Source of the DNA: Porphyromonadaceae bacterium UBA4262
GTDB taxonomy: Bacteria; Bacteroidota; Bacteroidia; Bacteroidales; Muribaculaceae
Length of the DNA: 64,000 bases
Assembly (NCBI GenBank): GCA_002396085.1
Contig: DGWI01000015.1
Coordinates: forward strand, 1 to 64,000
Direction of reading: 5' to 3'
In this document: positions 8,265 through 17,506 of the stretch, piece after piece
Layout of the letters: each line of letters opens with the position of its first letter
Position numbering within the stretch: position 1 is the stretch's first letter
Translations under genes and position numbers: made by a program
The notes under the pieces: model-generated
Database searches by the model: none
What the model saw: only the letters and a program-made list of their open reading frames with translations
What the model was told of the DNA's origin: nothing

Positions 8265-9017
8265 CTATCCTTTGTAGTAGCACTTGACTTCACCGACAGG
8301 GAGTTTGCCCACAAGCAGCAACGGAATGCGTTTGGCATCGGTCGACATCCATGCATCCAGATTGTCGCTCGACTTCTTGCCACCCTCCTGCGTGAAACGG
8401 AACTTGATGTGATAGGCCTGTTGCTTGGTGCCATCACGCATCTTTATGGTTTCCTTGCCCTTATAGGTAATCGTCAGATACTCCTTCTGCTTGCCCGAGA
8501 AGATGACAGTACTCACAGGCTTGGTGGTGCTGAGTTGGTCATAGTCGAGGTTACGCAGCATATAGAAGACACTGACCATGTCGTATGCCTGGCACTTGGC
8601 CGAAAGGCTAATCTCGACATTGGGTTTGCCACGGCGTATGCGAGTGCCTGTAGCATTGGTGCTGCCATAGTGGTAACTGAATGCGACAATGTCATGTGCA
8701 TAGTAGTCCTTCTCGTGCGTGAGTTTCTCATACTTGATGGGCTGCAACTTGGCGTTCATCGTGCACTTGAGCGTGTCGCGCACAGGATAGACCTTGTCGG
8801 CCCACGAACGTGTCTTGCCCACCAGTTGTGAGAAGTAGCCGTTGCCTGTCTTATGAATACTGAGCGTGGCATCACCGGCATGCTTCCAAATCACGCCCCA
8901 GTGATAGACAATCTCATAGTTGAGACGCTCATTGCTATAGTCGACCGCATCAGCCCGCGCTGGCACACACAGTGCCAACAAGGCAAGAATCATTGAAAGT
9001 AGTGATATCCTATTCAT
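8265..9017 (-). CDS. DUF3108 exported protein
   Basis: The 250-residue product has a signal peptide (1 to ~22, CVPARADA). The mature part begins with NERLNYEIVYHWGVIWKHAG and contains repeated beta-strand segments such as YHWGVIW, TLSIHK and KQQAYHIKFRF. This matches the DUF3108 family of periplasmic or outer-membrane associated proteins. No enzymatic motif is visible. It is the last gene of the minus-strand run starting at pyrG, 43 bp after its neighbour. Confidence 0.8.
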   Translation of the reverse strand: MNRISLLSMILALLALCVPARADAVDYSNERLNYEIVYHWGVIWKHAGDATLSIHKTGNGYFSQLVGKTRSWADKVYPVRDTLKCTMNAKLQPIKYEKLTHEKDYYAHDIVAFSYHYGSTNATGTRIRRGKPNVEISLSAKCQAYDMVSVFYMLRNLDYDQLSTTKPVSTVIFSGKQKEYLTITYKGKETIKMRDGTKQQAYHIKFRFTQEGGKKSSDNLDAWMSTDAKRIPLLLVGKLPVGEVKCYYKG

Positions 9018-9060
9018 ATTCCTGAATTTTGGAAATTAGACCCACGATAGTAGCAATGGT

Positions 9061-9540
9061 TTAATTTCCTACAGGGATGTCATATCCGGTCAACCGATAG
9101 GCGACCTTGAAGGGCGTGGCACTCTTGCGCGGCTTGCTGCCCCCATAGTAGTAAAAGAGTCGCTGCACATCGAAGCTCTTGATTGACACCAACTTTGTTT
9201 CGCCAGGCTTCAAGTCGACCGGCACCACGACACGACGCTCATGCAGAATGCTGCCATCCATGGCGCTGTAGCGCAACAAGAGTTTCACGCTTGACACACG
9301 ATGCTTGAGGCGACTGGTCAAGAAAAATGACTCCTTGCTGTCGCTAGCACGCTTGCTGTAGCCCTTCATGACAATGCCATCGGGGTCAACGCCAGCAGTC
9401 AGATCAATCGAGTCGACATCGGCAACATCAATTGTCTGCACAACTGCGGCAGCACTGTGCAAGTGCTTCTGCGTAGTGCGGGTGCGAGCCGATGAGCCAA
9501 TTGCCAACACTGCCAGAAATATGTAAAGGACTGTACGCAT
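9061..9540 (-). CDS. Exported protein of unknown function
   Basis: A 159-residue protein with a signal peptide (MRTVLYIFLAVLAIGSSA). The mature part contains FFLTSRLKHRVSSVKLLLRY and a C-terminal beta-rich region ending YRLTGYDIPVG. I do not recognise the family. It follows its upstream neighbour by 18 bp and precedes the DUF3108 gene, suggesting that several small envelope proteins are made together. ATG at 9540 is preferred over the GTG just before it. Confidence 0.65.
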   Translation of the reverse strand: MRTVLYIFLAVLAIGSSARTRTTQKHLHSAAAVVQTIDVADVDSIDLTAGVDPDGIVMKGYSKRASDSKESFFLTSRLKHRVSSVKLLLRYSAMDGSILHERRVVVPVDLKPGETKLVSIKSFDVQRLFYYYGGSKPRKSATPFKVAYRLTGYDIPVGN

Positions 9541-9558
9541 CACTAACTTATAAAAAGG

Positions 9559-10137
9559 TCAAAGGTATCTCACTTGGTTGAAACGGCGCGCATCACCATC
9601 GATGGGAAAGAGTTTGTTGAACCCCACGGGCAAACGCTCTTCAACCTTCTCGGGGCTGACGCTCACCACCCTGAAGATGCTGGGCAAAAAACGCATGAAG
9701 TTGGCACGAACCTTGACACGCCAGTGTGGCGGATCGAATGTGATGGTGCCCTTATCGCGGTTGAATGTAGCCACAGCCTCCATGGGGCCACGCAGTGTCA
9801 GGCGGTTTCGTTCGCTATAGAGCCACAAGCGATACTTGGTTTCGTCGACACTGCTGGCAAGATAGCCGATGACCATGCCCGGCATCAGTTCGAGGTCATC
9901 GCTGTGCAACAGAATGATGCGATACTCGGCATCTTCAACCCCGGTGCACCGCTCAATGCCCAACGTCATGTGCTCGGCCTTATATTGCCAGATGCCCTCG
10001 ATAGGTTGCAAATCATAGTTGAGCAGCCTAATGCGCATTGAGTCCTCGTCCAGTCCTGGGAAGAACTCGCTCTGCGCTGGTGCCGCCACTGCAACCACCG
10101 ACAGCACAAAAAACCATATCGTTAGCAACCCCCTCAT
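9559..10137 (-). CDS. Exported protein of unknown function
   Basis: The 192-residue product has a signal peptide ending near VAAPAQ (residue 22). It contains YDLQPIEGIWQY, a pattern seen in lipocalin-like proteins, and TFDPPHWRVKVRANFMRFLP near the C-terminus. The family is not recognised. It lies 15 bp after the DUF3078 gene in the same run. Confidence 0.6.
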   Translation of the reverse strand: MRGLLTIWFFVLSVVAVAAPAQSEFFPGLDEDSMRIRLLNYDLQPIEGIWQYKAEHMTLGIERCTGVEDAEYRIILLHSDDLELMPGMVIGYLASSVDETKYRLWLYSERNRLTLRGPMEAVATFNRDKGTITFDPPHWRVKVRANFMRFLPSIFRVVSVSPEKVEERLPVGFNKLFPIDGDARRFNQVRYL

Positions 10138-10152
10138 GACTGAAAGAATAGG

Positions 10153-11370
10153 TCACTCGCTGGTGGCGAAGCGGTAGACAATGCCGAAACTGAGGATTTC
10201 CTTGAATTGCCAATACTTCCAGTCGATGTCGCGCGGGCGCGACTTGTCGAAACGCAAGTGAGTGAAAATCTTGGTGTTGAGGTAGCGGGTGATGGAGAAG
10301 TCAAATGTATTCTCCCAGTCGCCCTGCACATACTTGTAGTTAGTGAAAACGTAGAATCGTGACGACCAGGTGATGCTTGGAGTGATCTTCCAGTTCCACT
10401 TGGCCTCGATGTTGCTACCGAAGGTGCTCTTGGTGTGATGCCCTGGGTCGATGCCGAAGTTGACGGGGTCAAGGTTGTCGATGTCGCGGCAGATCTTCAA
10501 GTTATAGGATAATGGTGCGATAGCCACAGTGAGCGTCTTGGTCTGGTCGGCATTCTTGTAGTCGTAAGTCATACCGAGACCCAAGTTCAACTCGCCCGGC
10601 GAGAGAAACGATGCAGTCATGGTCTCGCTGTTGGGCTTGTAGTTGTTGAAGAACTGCGTCTTGAACTGCAACATAGCACTGTAGTACCAGTGCTTAACGG
10701 CCTTGTAACCCAACTGCGACGTGAACAGGAAGTTATCTTCATTGATGCGATACTTGCGCAGGCTGTCGCCCGAAGCCGTAGTAATGCCCAGTTTATACTG
10801 CATCATGTTGTTGAACAACCAGTTGGGATGCACAGCCTGATTGAGATTGCACTCCCACTTGAGGTCGGCCAAGACATTGAGGTTGTTTTCTCCACCTTGA
10901 TACCAGTTGTTGCTGATATAGGCCTGTGTGAAGTGTACCGAGCCGTTGAAGGTGTGCAGCCAATTGTGCAGCGGCACAGGTGCCTCATCGATGATCGTGT
11001 CGACAGGGGCAACAACTTGAGGGGCAGCAATTGTGAGCATACCCTGTGAGGGGTCGCTGGTGAGCACATATTCTTTGGGAGGCTCTGGCAACGAATTGAC
11101 GTTGTAGGCAACCAGTTGCGGATTCTCGATCATAGCACGGTATCGTGCGTCGTTTTGACGATTTGACCGAGCCATGGCATCTTGCAACCACTGGTCGTTG
11201 GCATCCAGGCTCAACGTGTTGTTCTCATTGCTTGCACAGCACTGTGTGAGGGGTGCCTGCTGGTGCTCAAAGATGAGGGGCATCAGCAGATAATCATTCT
11301 CACTGGCATGCATGCTTGCCGCAAGTGTAAACAAGCAGCCAATTGCTAGTACTATTGATTTGTGTATCAT
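10153..11370 (-). CDS. DUF3078 outer-membrane beta-barrel-like protein
   Basis: A 405-residue protein with a signal peptide (MIHKSIVLAIGCLFTLAA). From about residue 180 on it shows the DUF3078 hallmarks FTQAYISNNWYQGGENN, alternating aromatic beta-strands (HWYYSAMLQFKTQFFNNY, SRFYVFTNYKYVQGDWENTF) and a terminal barrel strand ending VYRFATSE. This suggests an outer-membrane barrel. Transported substrate is unknown. I chose ATG at 11370; longer upstream starts give a low-complexity Ser/Arg-rich extension and lack the signal peptide at the N-terminus. Confidence 0.8.
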   Translation of the reverse strand: MIHKSIVLAIGCLFTLAASMHASENDYLLMPLIFEHQQAPLTQCCASNENNTLSLDANDQWLQDAMARSNRQNDARYRAMIENPQLVAYNVNSLPEPPKEYVLTSDPSQGMLTIAAPQVVAPVDTIIDEAPVPLHNWLHTFNGSVHFTQAYISNNWYQGGENNLNVLADLKWECNLNQAVHPNWLFNNMMQYKLGITTASGDSLRKYRINEDNFLFTSQLGYKAVKHWYYSAMLQFKTQFFNNYKPNSETMTASFLSPGELNLGLGMTYDYKNADQTKTLTVAIAPLSYNLKICRDIDNLDPVNFGIDPGHHTKSTFGSNIEAKWNWKITPSITWSSRFYVFTNYKYVQGDWENTFDFSITRYLNTKIFTHLRFDKSRPRDIDWKYWQFKEILSFGIVYRFATSE

Positions 11371-11386
11371 ATCTGGTGTCATTTGA

Positions 11387-11998
11387 TTAAGCGTCATAGA
11401 TTTTCTCATTGCGACGGCGCTGCTGCTCCTGCTCTTGCTGCCTGCGCTGTTGCTCTTGCTGCTTGCGCTTCTGCTCCTCGAGTTTGGCTTTTTCGCGCGA
11501 CTGCACTTTCTGCTTGTGCTTTTCTCGATTGGGTTTGTTCTTGTCGTTCTCGGCAAACGATTTGATCATATCATCGACCAGCTCACGATTGCCATAGAGG
11601 TAGTTAACTGTGACCTCAACAATCAAATCCTGCTTCTTGCTGATCAGGTCGGCAATAATCGCACGCGAGCCATCGGGCATAGTTCCGTCGATGGTCAACC
11701 CCTTGAAGCCCTTGACTTTGATCTTACCTTGCTTGAGGTCATACATGCTATAGGCTAACGCCTTGCGCTGCAAGTTCTCGCGGATGAGCTTGTCGCTGCT
11801 CTCTTGTTTGTTGTAGAGTTGTACAGTCATGACCATCTCGTCCCACTGAATTTCAAAGCGGGTGTTGCTGTTGTAGGTGACAAAGCCGCCATCAGGCACC
11901 TCAAAGTTCAGTTGATACCGGCTCCAGGTGTAGACTGCGGCCTGCGAGAACAGTGCCACAAACATCACTGCCATTGCAAAAACAAGTCGTCGCATCAT
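11387..11998 (-). CDS. Exported protein with a charged Gln/Arg-rich C-terminal tail
   Basis: The 203-residue product has a signal peptide (MMRRLVFAMAVMFVALFSQA). The middle part (YQLNFEVPDGGFV, EIQWDEMVMTVQLYN, GFKGLTIDGTMPDGSRAII) is a compact domain of unknown kind. The last ~55 residues are almost only Lys, Glu, Gln and Arg and should form a long charged helix or coiled coil. It lies between GH25 lysozyme and DUF3078 in the same transcription unit, which hints at an envelope role. Confidence 0.65.
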   Translation of the reverse strand: MMRRLVFAMAVMFVALFSQAAVYTWSRYQLNFEVPDGGFVTYNSNTRFEIQWDEMVMTVQLYNKQESSDKLIRENLQRKALAYSMYDLKQGKIKVKGFKGLTIDGTMPDGSRAIIADLISKKQDLIVEVTVNYLYGNRELVDDMIKSFAENDKNKPNREKHKQKVQSREKAKLEEQKRKQQEQQRRQQEQEQQRRRNEKIYDA

Positions 11999-12023
11999 AA
12001 TCAATCCTTTTAATTCTTAATTC

Positions 12024-12776
12024 TTAATTGATACCAACCCATGCGTCCCACTCGCCCTGTGAACCCATGAACACATTGAGGTCGACATCGCCGTCAACGC
12101 CAGGCACCTCGCCCCAGTGGCTATATTGCTGTATGCGGTGCTGGTGCGTAACCTTCAACATGTCGGGCGACCTGAAAGAGCACAACCACAAGTCCAGATT
12201 GGGGAAATTGGGCTTATAATACTGATTGTATCCATCACCGTTGGTGTAGATCATCACGCGATATCCCGCCTTCTGCAATGTCTTGACCATGTCGCGAAAG
12301 CGTTGCTGCACCTGCTTGTCGTCCTGCCACTTGGGATTTTCCCAATCTTCAATGTCTACAACCAGCGGCAAATCCAGTTTAAGTCCATCGACAGCCCCCA
12401 GCAAGTTCTGAGCCTGATCGGTGCCCTCGCGGTTCTTGCGGAAAAAGTGATAAGCACCAACGAGAAGCCCAGCCCTCTGAGCCGACTTGACATTGCGGGC
12501 AAACGCCGGGTCACGATGCGTCTTTCCCTCACTGGCCTTGATGTAGGCAAACTGATAGTCATCCTCGGCCACCTGCTCCCACTTGATGGTGCCATTGTGG
12601 TTGCTCACATCAATGCCACGGACGGGATAGTCGGCCAGATTGAACTTAGGCTCGGTGTGGAAAAAATGTTCGCGCTTGACAAACAACACGACAAGAGCGG
12701 CGATGGCTATCGCCACTCCTGCCGTCAATATCCACTTGATATAGTCAGGCTTACTATACGATACCTTACGCGCCAC
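12024..12776 (-). CDS. Membrane-anchored GH25 lysozyme-family muramidase
   Basis: A single transmembrane segment (about 14-34) anchors a GH25 domain at about 50-245. The conserved GIDVSNHNG segment (Asp56) and the catalytic DIE motif (Asp141, Glu143) are present, as are YIKASEG and AYHFFRKN. GH25 enzymes cut the muramyl-glucosamine bond of peptidoglycan; this one would act in the periplasm. The GTG start lies only three bases after the stop of the TM2 gene, showing translational coupling. Confidence 0.9.
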   Translation of the reverse strand: MARKVSYSKPDYIKWILTAGVAIAIAALVVLFVKREHFFHTEPKFNLADYPVRGIDVSNHNGTIKWEQVAEDDYQFAYIKASEGKTHRDPAFARNVKSAQRAGLLVGAYHFFRKNREGTDQAQNLLGAVDGLKLDLPLVVDIEDWENPKWQDDKQVQQRFRDMVKTLQKAGYRVMIYTNGDGYNQYYKPNFPNLDLWLCSFRSPDMLKVTHQHRIQQYSHWGEVPGVDGDVDLNVFMGSQGEWDAWVGIN

Positions 12777-12779
12777 GCG

Positions 12780-13307
12780 TCAGAATAGCGGGAACGTCGA
12801 GGTCGAGTAGACATACTTGCGCTCAAACTCGTCGCTGCGCATGGTCATCATCATGATGCCCTGGATGAGGGTAATGATGCCCCAAATGCCGCACGAGATG
12901 ATCGAGAGCAGAATGCAGATGAAGCCACCGCCCGTCTTTCCACAATAGAAGTAGTGGATACCCAGGGTGCCAATGAGGATAGCGAGCAGACCTGCCACAC
13001 CACGGCTTTTGCCCGAAGGACCTGAGTCAAACACACCGATGTCAGTTCCAGGCATCGGACCATTGCCATAGGCATACTGCTGGCCGTAGGGCTGCTGGCC
13101 ATAAGGTTGCTGTTGCTGACCATAAGGCTGCTGTTGCTGACCATAAGGCTGCTGTTGCTGACCGTAGGGCTGCTGGCCATAAGGCTGCTGGGGTTGTTGG
13201 GGTTGCTGAGCCATCTGTACATTACCGCAGTAAGGGCAACGCACGCTCTGCGAGTCATCGGGAGCTGTGAAATCCCGGTGACATTGTGGACAATTGTACT
13301 GTTGCAT
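12780..13307 (-). CDS. TM2-domain protein with zinc ribbon and PYGQQ repeats
   Basis: The 175-residue protein has an N-terminal zinc ribbon (Cys6, Cys9, Cys24, Cys27), a low-complexity stretch of PYGQQ/PYGQQQ repeats at about 33-85, and a TM2 domain of two hydrophobic helices near 105-160 with the usual HYFYCGKTGGG turn. TM2 proteins are small membrane proteins of unclear role. The repeat-coding DNA is internally tandem (about 21 bp units), so copy number may vary between strains. It sits directly upstream of the GH25 gene. Confidence 0.85.
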   Translation of the reverse strand: MQQYNCPQCHRDFTAPDDSQSVRCPYCGNVQMAQQPQQPQQPYGQQPYGQQQQPYGQQQQPYGQQQQPYGQQPYGQQYAYGNGPMPGTDIGVFDSGPSGKSRGVAGLLAILIGTLGIHYFYCGKTGGGFICILLSIISCGIWGIITLIQGIMMMTMRSDEFERKYVYSTSTFPLF

Positions 13308-13331
13308 AATTTTTGTTATTTATTAATGTTT

Positions 13332-13399
13332 TGGTTATCGGTTGCCAGTTGTCGGTAATCGGTTGTCACTGAAAACCGAAAACTGAAAACCGAAAACCA
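13332..13399. repeat. Palindromic heptamer array
   Basis: GGTTATC-type units, a GTCACTGAAAACC centre and AACTGAA/AACCGAA units. It separates yidC from the TM2 gene. Confidence 0.75.
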
Positions 13400-13400
13400 G

Positions 13401-15482
13401 TTACTTGCGATTCTTCTTGTTGCGACGTTCTTGCTCCTTGAGCATCTCCTGCTGGCGACGCTGAGCCTCCTCGAGGCGAGCCATCATGCCACTCTTCTTG
13501 CGAGGTTTGGCCTTGTTGGCGGCAATCTGTGCACGCACCTTGTCTTCGCTGACGAATGCCCGGCAAGCATAGGTCTGAGCGATAGTGATAAGCAGCGATA
13601 TAAAGTAGTAGTAACTCAAGCCCGACGCATAGTTGTTGAAGAATACCAGGAACATGAGCGGCATCAAGTACATCATCGCCTTCATGCCCGGCACTGATTG
13701 CTGCGACTGCTGTGACTGCATCGTCAGATAGGTATAACCGATGTTGGTCACGGTCATGAGCAAGCAGAACAAACTGATGTGGTTACCAAAGTAGTTGGTA
13801 ATGAACGGAATCTGAGTGGTCCACTCCCAAATCTTATCAGGTGCCGAGAGGTCCTTGGCCCAGAGGAATGCCTGGCCGCGCAACTCGATGCACGAGGGGA
13901 AGAAAGTGAACATAGCAATCAGGATGGGCATCTGCAGCAACATAGGCAGACAGCCACCCATAGGGTTAGCACCTGCCAGGCTGTAAAGTTCCATGGTCTT
14001 CTGCTGACGCTTCATGGCGTTCTCCTGACCGGGATACTTCTCGTTGATGGCGGCGATGTCGGGATTGAGCACGCGCATCTTGGCCTGCGACATATAACTC
14101 TTGAATGTCAGTGGCGAGAGCACTAACTTGATGAGGATAGTCAGAATCAAGATGATAATACCATAGTTGCTGATAAACGAGCCCAGCCAGTTGAACACCG
14201 GAATGATAATACCCGTGTTAATCCAACGGAACAACTTCCATCCCAGCGGGATGAGTTTGGTGAGTTTAAGGTCCTCGTTGGGCGAGTACTTGTCATAACT
14301 CGAGAGCAACTTGTAACGATTGGGACCAAAGTAGAAGTAGAAGTTGGCAGGATTAGCCTTGTCGCTAGCATACGGGATGGTGGTGCGGATGTCCATCACC
14401 TTGAGGTGCGTCTGATAGTCGGCGGCTTCCTTCTTGATCTCGCGGCTCTCAAGATGTGCTCCACTGAACACGCTGTCGGCAATGAGCACAGCACTGAAGA
14501 ACTGGTTCTTGGTCGAGATCCACTTCAGGCGATCCTTGATGTCCTTATCGTCGTCACCGCTCTCCTTGGTGTACTCGACATCGCCGCCTTCGCCAGCATA
14601 CTTGTAGTAGATGGCCGAGTTGCGCTCCTCAAACATCTTGCCTTCCTCGTGGCGGGCCATCTTCTGATGCCAGTTGAGGTCCACCGTGTTGATGTTGAGC
14701 GGGATAATCTGGTTCATGCCCGACTGCACCATCTCCATGCGCACCATGTAGGAGCCACGCTCCAGCGTGTACTTCAGTCCCCATGTGGCACCTCCACCCA
14801 GGTCTAACTTCATCACCACACTCGAGTCGGTCACCTGGTCGGGAGTGAAATAGAAGTTCTGCGTCTCAAAGCGCTGGGTGTTGTTGCTCAGCACAAAGCC
14901 ATACTGGTTGTCCTCGGGGGTAAAGACCTCGACTTGCGGAGCATTGTAGGCCTTGTAGCCCAGCAGTTTGGCACGCGTGATGACACCACCCTTGGTCGAG
15001 ACTTCGACCTCAAGCGAGTCGCTGCGCAGTTTCACAATCTGCTCGGTGCCAGTCATGCTCGATGCAAATGCACCATTCTTGGCATAGTTTTCGAGTGTTG
15101 ACTTCACAGCCTCAACGGCTTGCAGATGCTTGGCATCGGCCGATGCCGAGAGCAAGTCATCGAAGGCCAGCGTGGTGTCGCCCACAGCCACAGTACCAGT
15201 CACATGGCCGTCAACTAGCGACAACTTCACCCCACCGTCATTAATGCCATTACTGGCACTGTCGCCATGCTCGGCCATCACAGTCTGCAACTGCTGCACC
15301 TCATCGGGTGTGAGCATAGCCATAGGCTTGTCAGTAGCAGCCGACTTCTTCTGTACGGCTGCGATTGAGTCTTGTATGCGTTGACGCTCGGCCAACTCGG
15401 CTTCACTAGGTCTGTTGAGCATCGTGAAACCGAAGATCACGGCACACATGAGCAACATTCCTATTACAGTGTTTTTATCCAC
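13401..15482 (-). CDS. yidC: Membrane protein insertase YidC
   Basis: YidC inserts and folds inner-membrane proteins, alone or with SecYEG. The 693-residue product has an N-terminal membrane segment (VIGMLLMCAVIFGFTML), a large periplasmic P1 domain to about 390, then the conserved core with LGSFISNYGIIILILTIL, a hairpin, NPMGGCLPMLLQMPILIAMF and several further membrane helices. The C-terminus is basic (RKKSGMMARLEEAQRRQQ). The start is GTG at 15482, giving the MDKNT N-terminus usual for Bacteroidetes. It lies 53 bp downstream of pyrG. Confidence 0.97.
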   Translation of the reverse strand: MDKNTVIGMLLMCAVIFGFTMLNRPSEAELAERQRIQDSIAAVQKKSAATDKPMAMLTPDEVQQLQTVMAEHGDSASNGINDGGVKLSLVDGHVTGTVAVGDTTLAFDDLLSASADAKHLQAVEAVKSTLENYAKNGAFASSMTGTEQIVKLRSDSLEVEVSTKGGVITRAKLLGYKAYNAPQVEVFTPEDNQYGFVLSNNTQRFETQNFYFTPDQVTDSSVVMKLDLGGGATWGLKYTLERGSYMVRMEMVQSGMNQIIPLNINTVDLNWHQKMARHEEGKMFEERNSAIYYKYAGEGGDVEYTKESGDDDKDIKDRLKWISTKNQFFSAVLIADSVFSGAHLESREIKKEAADYQTHLKVMDIRTTIPYASDKANPANFYFYFGPNRYKLLSSYDKYSPNEDLKLTKLIPLGWKLFRWINTGIIIPVFNWLGSFISNYGIIILILTILIKLVLSPLTFKSYMSQAKMRVLNPDIAAINEKYPGQENAMKRQQKTMELYSLAGANPMGGCLPMLLQMPILIAMFTFFPSCIELRGQAFLWAKDLSAPDKIWEWTTQIPFITNYFGNHISLFCLLMTVTNIGYTYLTMQSQQSQQSVPGMKAMMYLMPLMFLVFFNNYASGLSYYYFISLLITIAQTYACRAFVSEDKVRAQIAANKAKPRKKSGMMARLEEAQRRQQEMLKEQERRNKKNRK

Positions 15483-15488
15483 TTCTTC

Positions 15489-15527
15489 CTAATTAAGAAT
15501 TTAGAATTAATAATTTAGAATTATAAC
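15489..15527. repeat. Short AT-rich heptamer array
   Basis: Units such as AATTTAG and AATTAAT repeat with a 7-bp step in the pyrG-yidC gap. Confidence 0.5.
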
Positions 15528-15535
15528 TTGATGAA

Positions 15536-17146
15536 TTATTCCTTTGATTTGTAGGCGATGGCTGCACGGATGAAATCCATGAACAGCGGATGTGGCGAGA
15601 GCACCGTGCTGCTGTACTCGGGGTGATACTGTGTGCCGATGTACCAACGCTTGTCGGGCAACTCAACCACCTCGACCAGATGCGTCTCGGGATTCTCGCC
15701 CACACACTTCATGCCCGCCTGCTCAAACTGCTGACGGAACTCCTCGTTGAACTCAAAGCGGTGACGATGACGCTCCTCGATGTCGAGTTTACCGTATGCC
15801 TTTGCAACTTTCGTGCCAGCCTGCAAGCGGCAAGCGTAGGCACCCAAGCGCATTGTGCCACCCAGGTTGGTGATGCTCTTCTGCTCCTCCATCAGGTCGA
15901 TGACATTGTGCTTGGTGTTCGGATCAAGTTCCACACTGTTGGCATCGGCCATGCCCAGCACGTTGCGGGCATACTCGATGACCATGCACTGCATGCCCAG
16001 GCAGATGCCGAAGGTGGGCACATCGTGCTCGCGGCACCACTTCAGTGCCACATACTTGCCCTCGGTGCCACGCTGCCCAAAGCCCGGTGCGACGATGATG
16101 CCGTCATGCCCAGCCAACTGCTCCTCAACATTGGCATCGGTCAGATATTCACTGTTGATGTAGTCAATCTTGACCTTGTGGTCGTTGTAGGTCGCAGCCT
16201 GGAACAGCGCCTCGTCGATGCTCTTGTAGGCATCCTGCAGCGACACATACTTGCCCACCAAGCCGATGCGCACCTCCTCGGTGGCCTCGTTGAGTTTGTT
16301 GAGGAATTGCTTCCAGGTCTTCAAGTCGGGCTCACCGCTGTAGGGCGTATTGGTCTTGTCCAGAATAATCTCGTCCAGGTGCTGGTCGTGCATCATCAGG
16401 GGCACCTCGTAGATGGTGGGCGCATCGATGCTCTGGATGACGGCATCGGGGCTGACGTTGCAGAACTGAGCCACCTTGCGGCGCATGGCGGCGGGGATGT
16501 CATGCTCGGTGCGCAACACCAGGATGTCGGGCTGGATACCTTCTTGTTGCAGCATCTTGACCGAGTGCTGTGTAGGCTTGGTCTTCAACTCCTTGGCAGC
16601 CTTGATGTAGGGGACATAGGTCAGATGCACGCAGATGCACTTGTTGCCCAGTTCCCACTTGAGTTGTCGCACAGCCTCCAGGAAGGGCAGCGACTCGATG
16701 TCGCCCACCGTGCCACCAATCTCGGTGATGACAAAGTCGTAGTCGCCCTTGTTGCCCAGCAACTTGACACAACGCTTGATCTCGTCGGTGATGTGAGGGA
16801 TGATCTGAACCGTCTTGCCCAGATAGTCGCCACGACGCTCCTTGTCGATGACACTCTGATAGACACGACCAGTGGTGATGTTGTTGGCGCGCGTCGTCTT
16901 GATGTTGGTGAAGCGCTCGTAGTGACCCAAGTCCAAGTCGGCCTCATGGCCATCGACGGTGACATAGCACTCGCCGTGCTCATAGGGGTTGAGCGTACCG
17001 GGGTCGATGTTGATGTACGGGTCAAACTTCTGGATAGTGACGTTAAATCCGCGCGAAAGCAGCAGTCGCGCAATTGACGACGAGATGATGCCCTTGCCCA
17101 ACGAGGACACCACACCGCCTGTGACGAAGATATATCTAGTTTCCAC
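15536..17146 (-). CDS. pyrG: CTP synthase
   Basis: This enzyme aminates UTP to CTP using glutamine. The 536-residue product has the synthetase domain (FVTGGVVSSLGKGIISSS, the P-loop region, then KFDPYINIDPGTLNPYEHGE and EIGGTVGDIESLPF) and a C-terminal class I glutaminase with the nucleophile in FGICLGMQC and the His/Glu pair in GTQYHPEYSS. The start codon is GTG at 17146. It is the first gene of the long minus-strand run that includes yidC; a -7 box lies at 17175-17182. Confidence 0.97.
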   Translation of the reverse strand: METRYIFVTGGVVSSLGKGIISSSIARLLLSRGFNVTIQKFDPYINIDPGTLNPYEHGECYVTVDGHEADLDLGHYERFTNIKTTRANNITTGRVYQSVIDKERRGDYLGKTVQIIPHITDEIKRCVKLLGNKGDYDFVITEIGGTVGDIESLPFLEAVRQLKWELGNKCICVHLTYVPYIKAAKELKTKPTQHSVKMLQQEGIQPDILVLRTEHDIPAAMRRKVAQFCNVSPDAVIQSIDAPTIYEVPLMMHDQHLDEIILDKTNTPYSGEPDLKTWKQFLNKLNEATEEVRIGLVGKYVSLQDAYKSIDEALFQAATYNDHKVKIDYINSEYLTDANVEEQLAGHDGIIVAPGFGQRGTEGKYVALKWCREHDVPTFGICLGMQCMVIEYARNVLGMADANSVELDPNTKHNVIDLMEEQKSITNLGGTMRLGAYACRLQAGTKVAKAYGKLDIEERHRHRFEFNEEFRQQFEQAGMKCVGENPETHLVEVVELPDKRWYIGTQYHPEYSSTVLSPHPLFMDFIRAAIAYKSKE

Positions 17147-17174
17147 TTTTTATAGAAAATTTTATTTCAAGGTA

Positions 17175-17182
17175 CAAAGGTA
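17175..17182 (-). promoter_or_regulatory. -7 box for pyrG
   Basis: TACCTTTG on the minus strand, about 30 bp upstream of the GTG start. Confidence 0.5.
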
Positions 17183-17189
17183 CAACAAA

Positions 17190-17231
17190 GTTTTCAGTTA
17201 TCGGTCATCAGTTGTCAGTTTTTAGTTTTCT
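17190..17231. repeat. Heptamer array (half element)
   Basis: TCAGTTA, TCGGTCA, TCAGTTG, TCAGTTT units in one orientation only, just upstream of the pyrG promoter. Confidence 0.6.
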
Positions 17232-17337
17232 CGACACCTTTTCTCCCCAAAAACACACCCCATCATCACAAATAGCGTGAGATTCTATTAAATACACGAA
17301 TCTTCACAAATTATCAAAAACATTTGCAACTACATGC

Positions 17338-17506
17338 CAGTTGTCCCCGAATACTGTAATATCGCTGAAAGCGATTGATTTGAATAACCGGGGGTGGAAC
17401 GTGGTGACACCCTCGGTTACTTGTCGCCTCCGGCGACGATACTCTATGCGGTTAACAAACCTATTTTATCTACTGGGGACAACAGGTATATAGTTCCCTT
17501 AATTTT
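17338..17506. repeat. MITE-like element with TTGTCCCC inverted ends
   Basis: CAGTTGTCCCC near 17338 and GGGGACAACAGG near 17477-17490 are inverted ends of a ~150 bp segment. Inside are smaller palindromes (ATCGCTGAAAGCGAT, AACCGGGGGTG...CACCCTCGGTT, CGCCTCCGGCG). The outer flank GGTATATAGTTCCCTT matches the element at 4001-4069. No ORF is present. The rest of the gene-free gap 17232-17683 is AT-rich and shows only the hairpin listed below. Confidence 0.6.

Noticed and set aside
15590..17077. A 495-codon open frame on the plus strand opposite pyrG
   Set aside because: It is the antisense shadow of pyrG: no family features, no ribosome site, and pyrG motifs are complete on the other strand.
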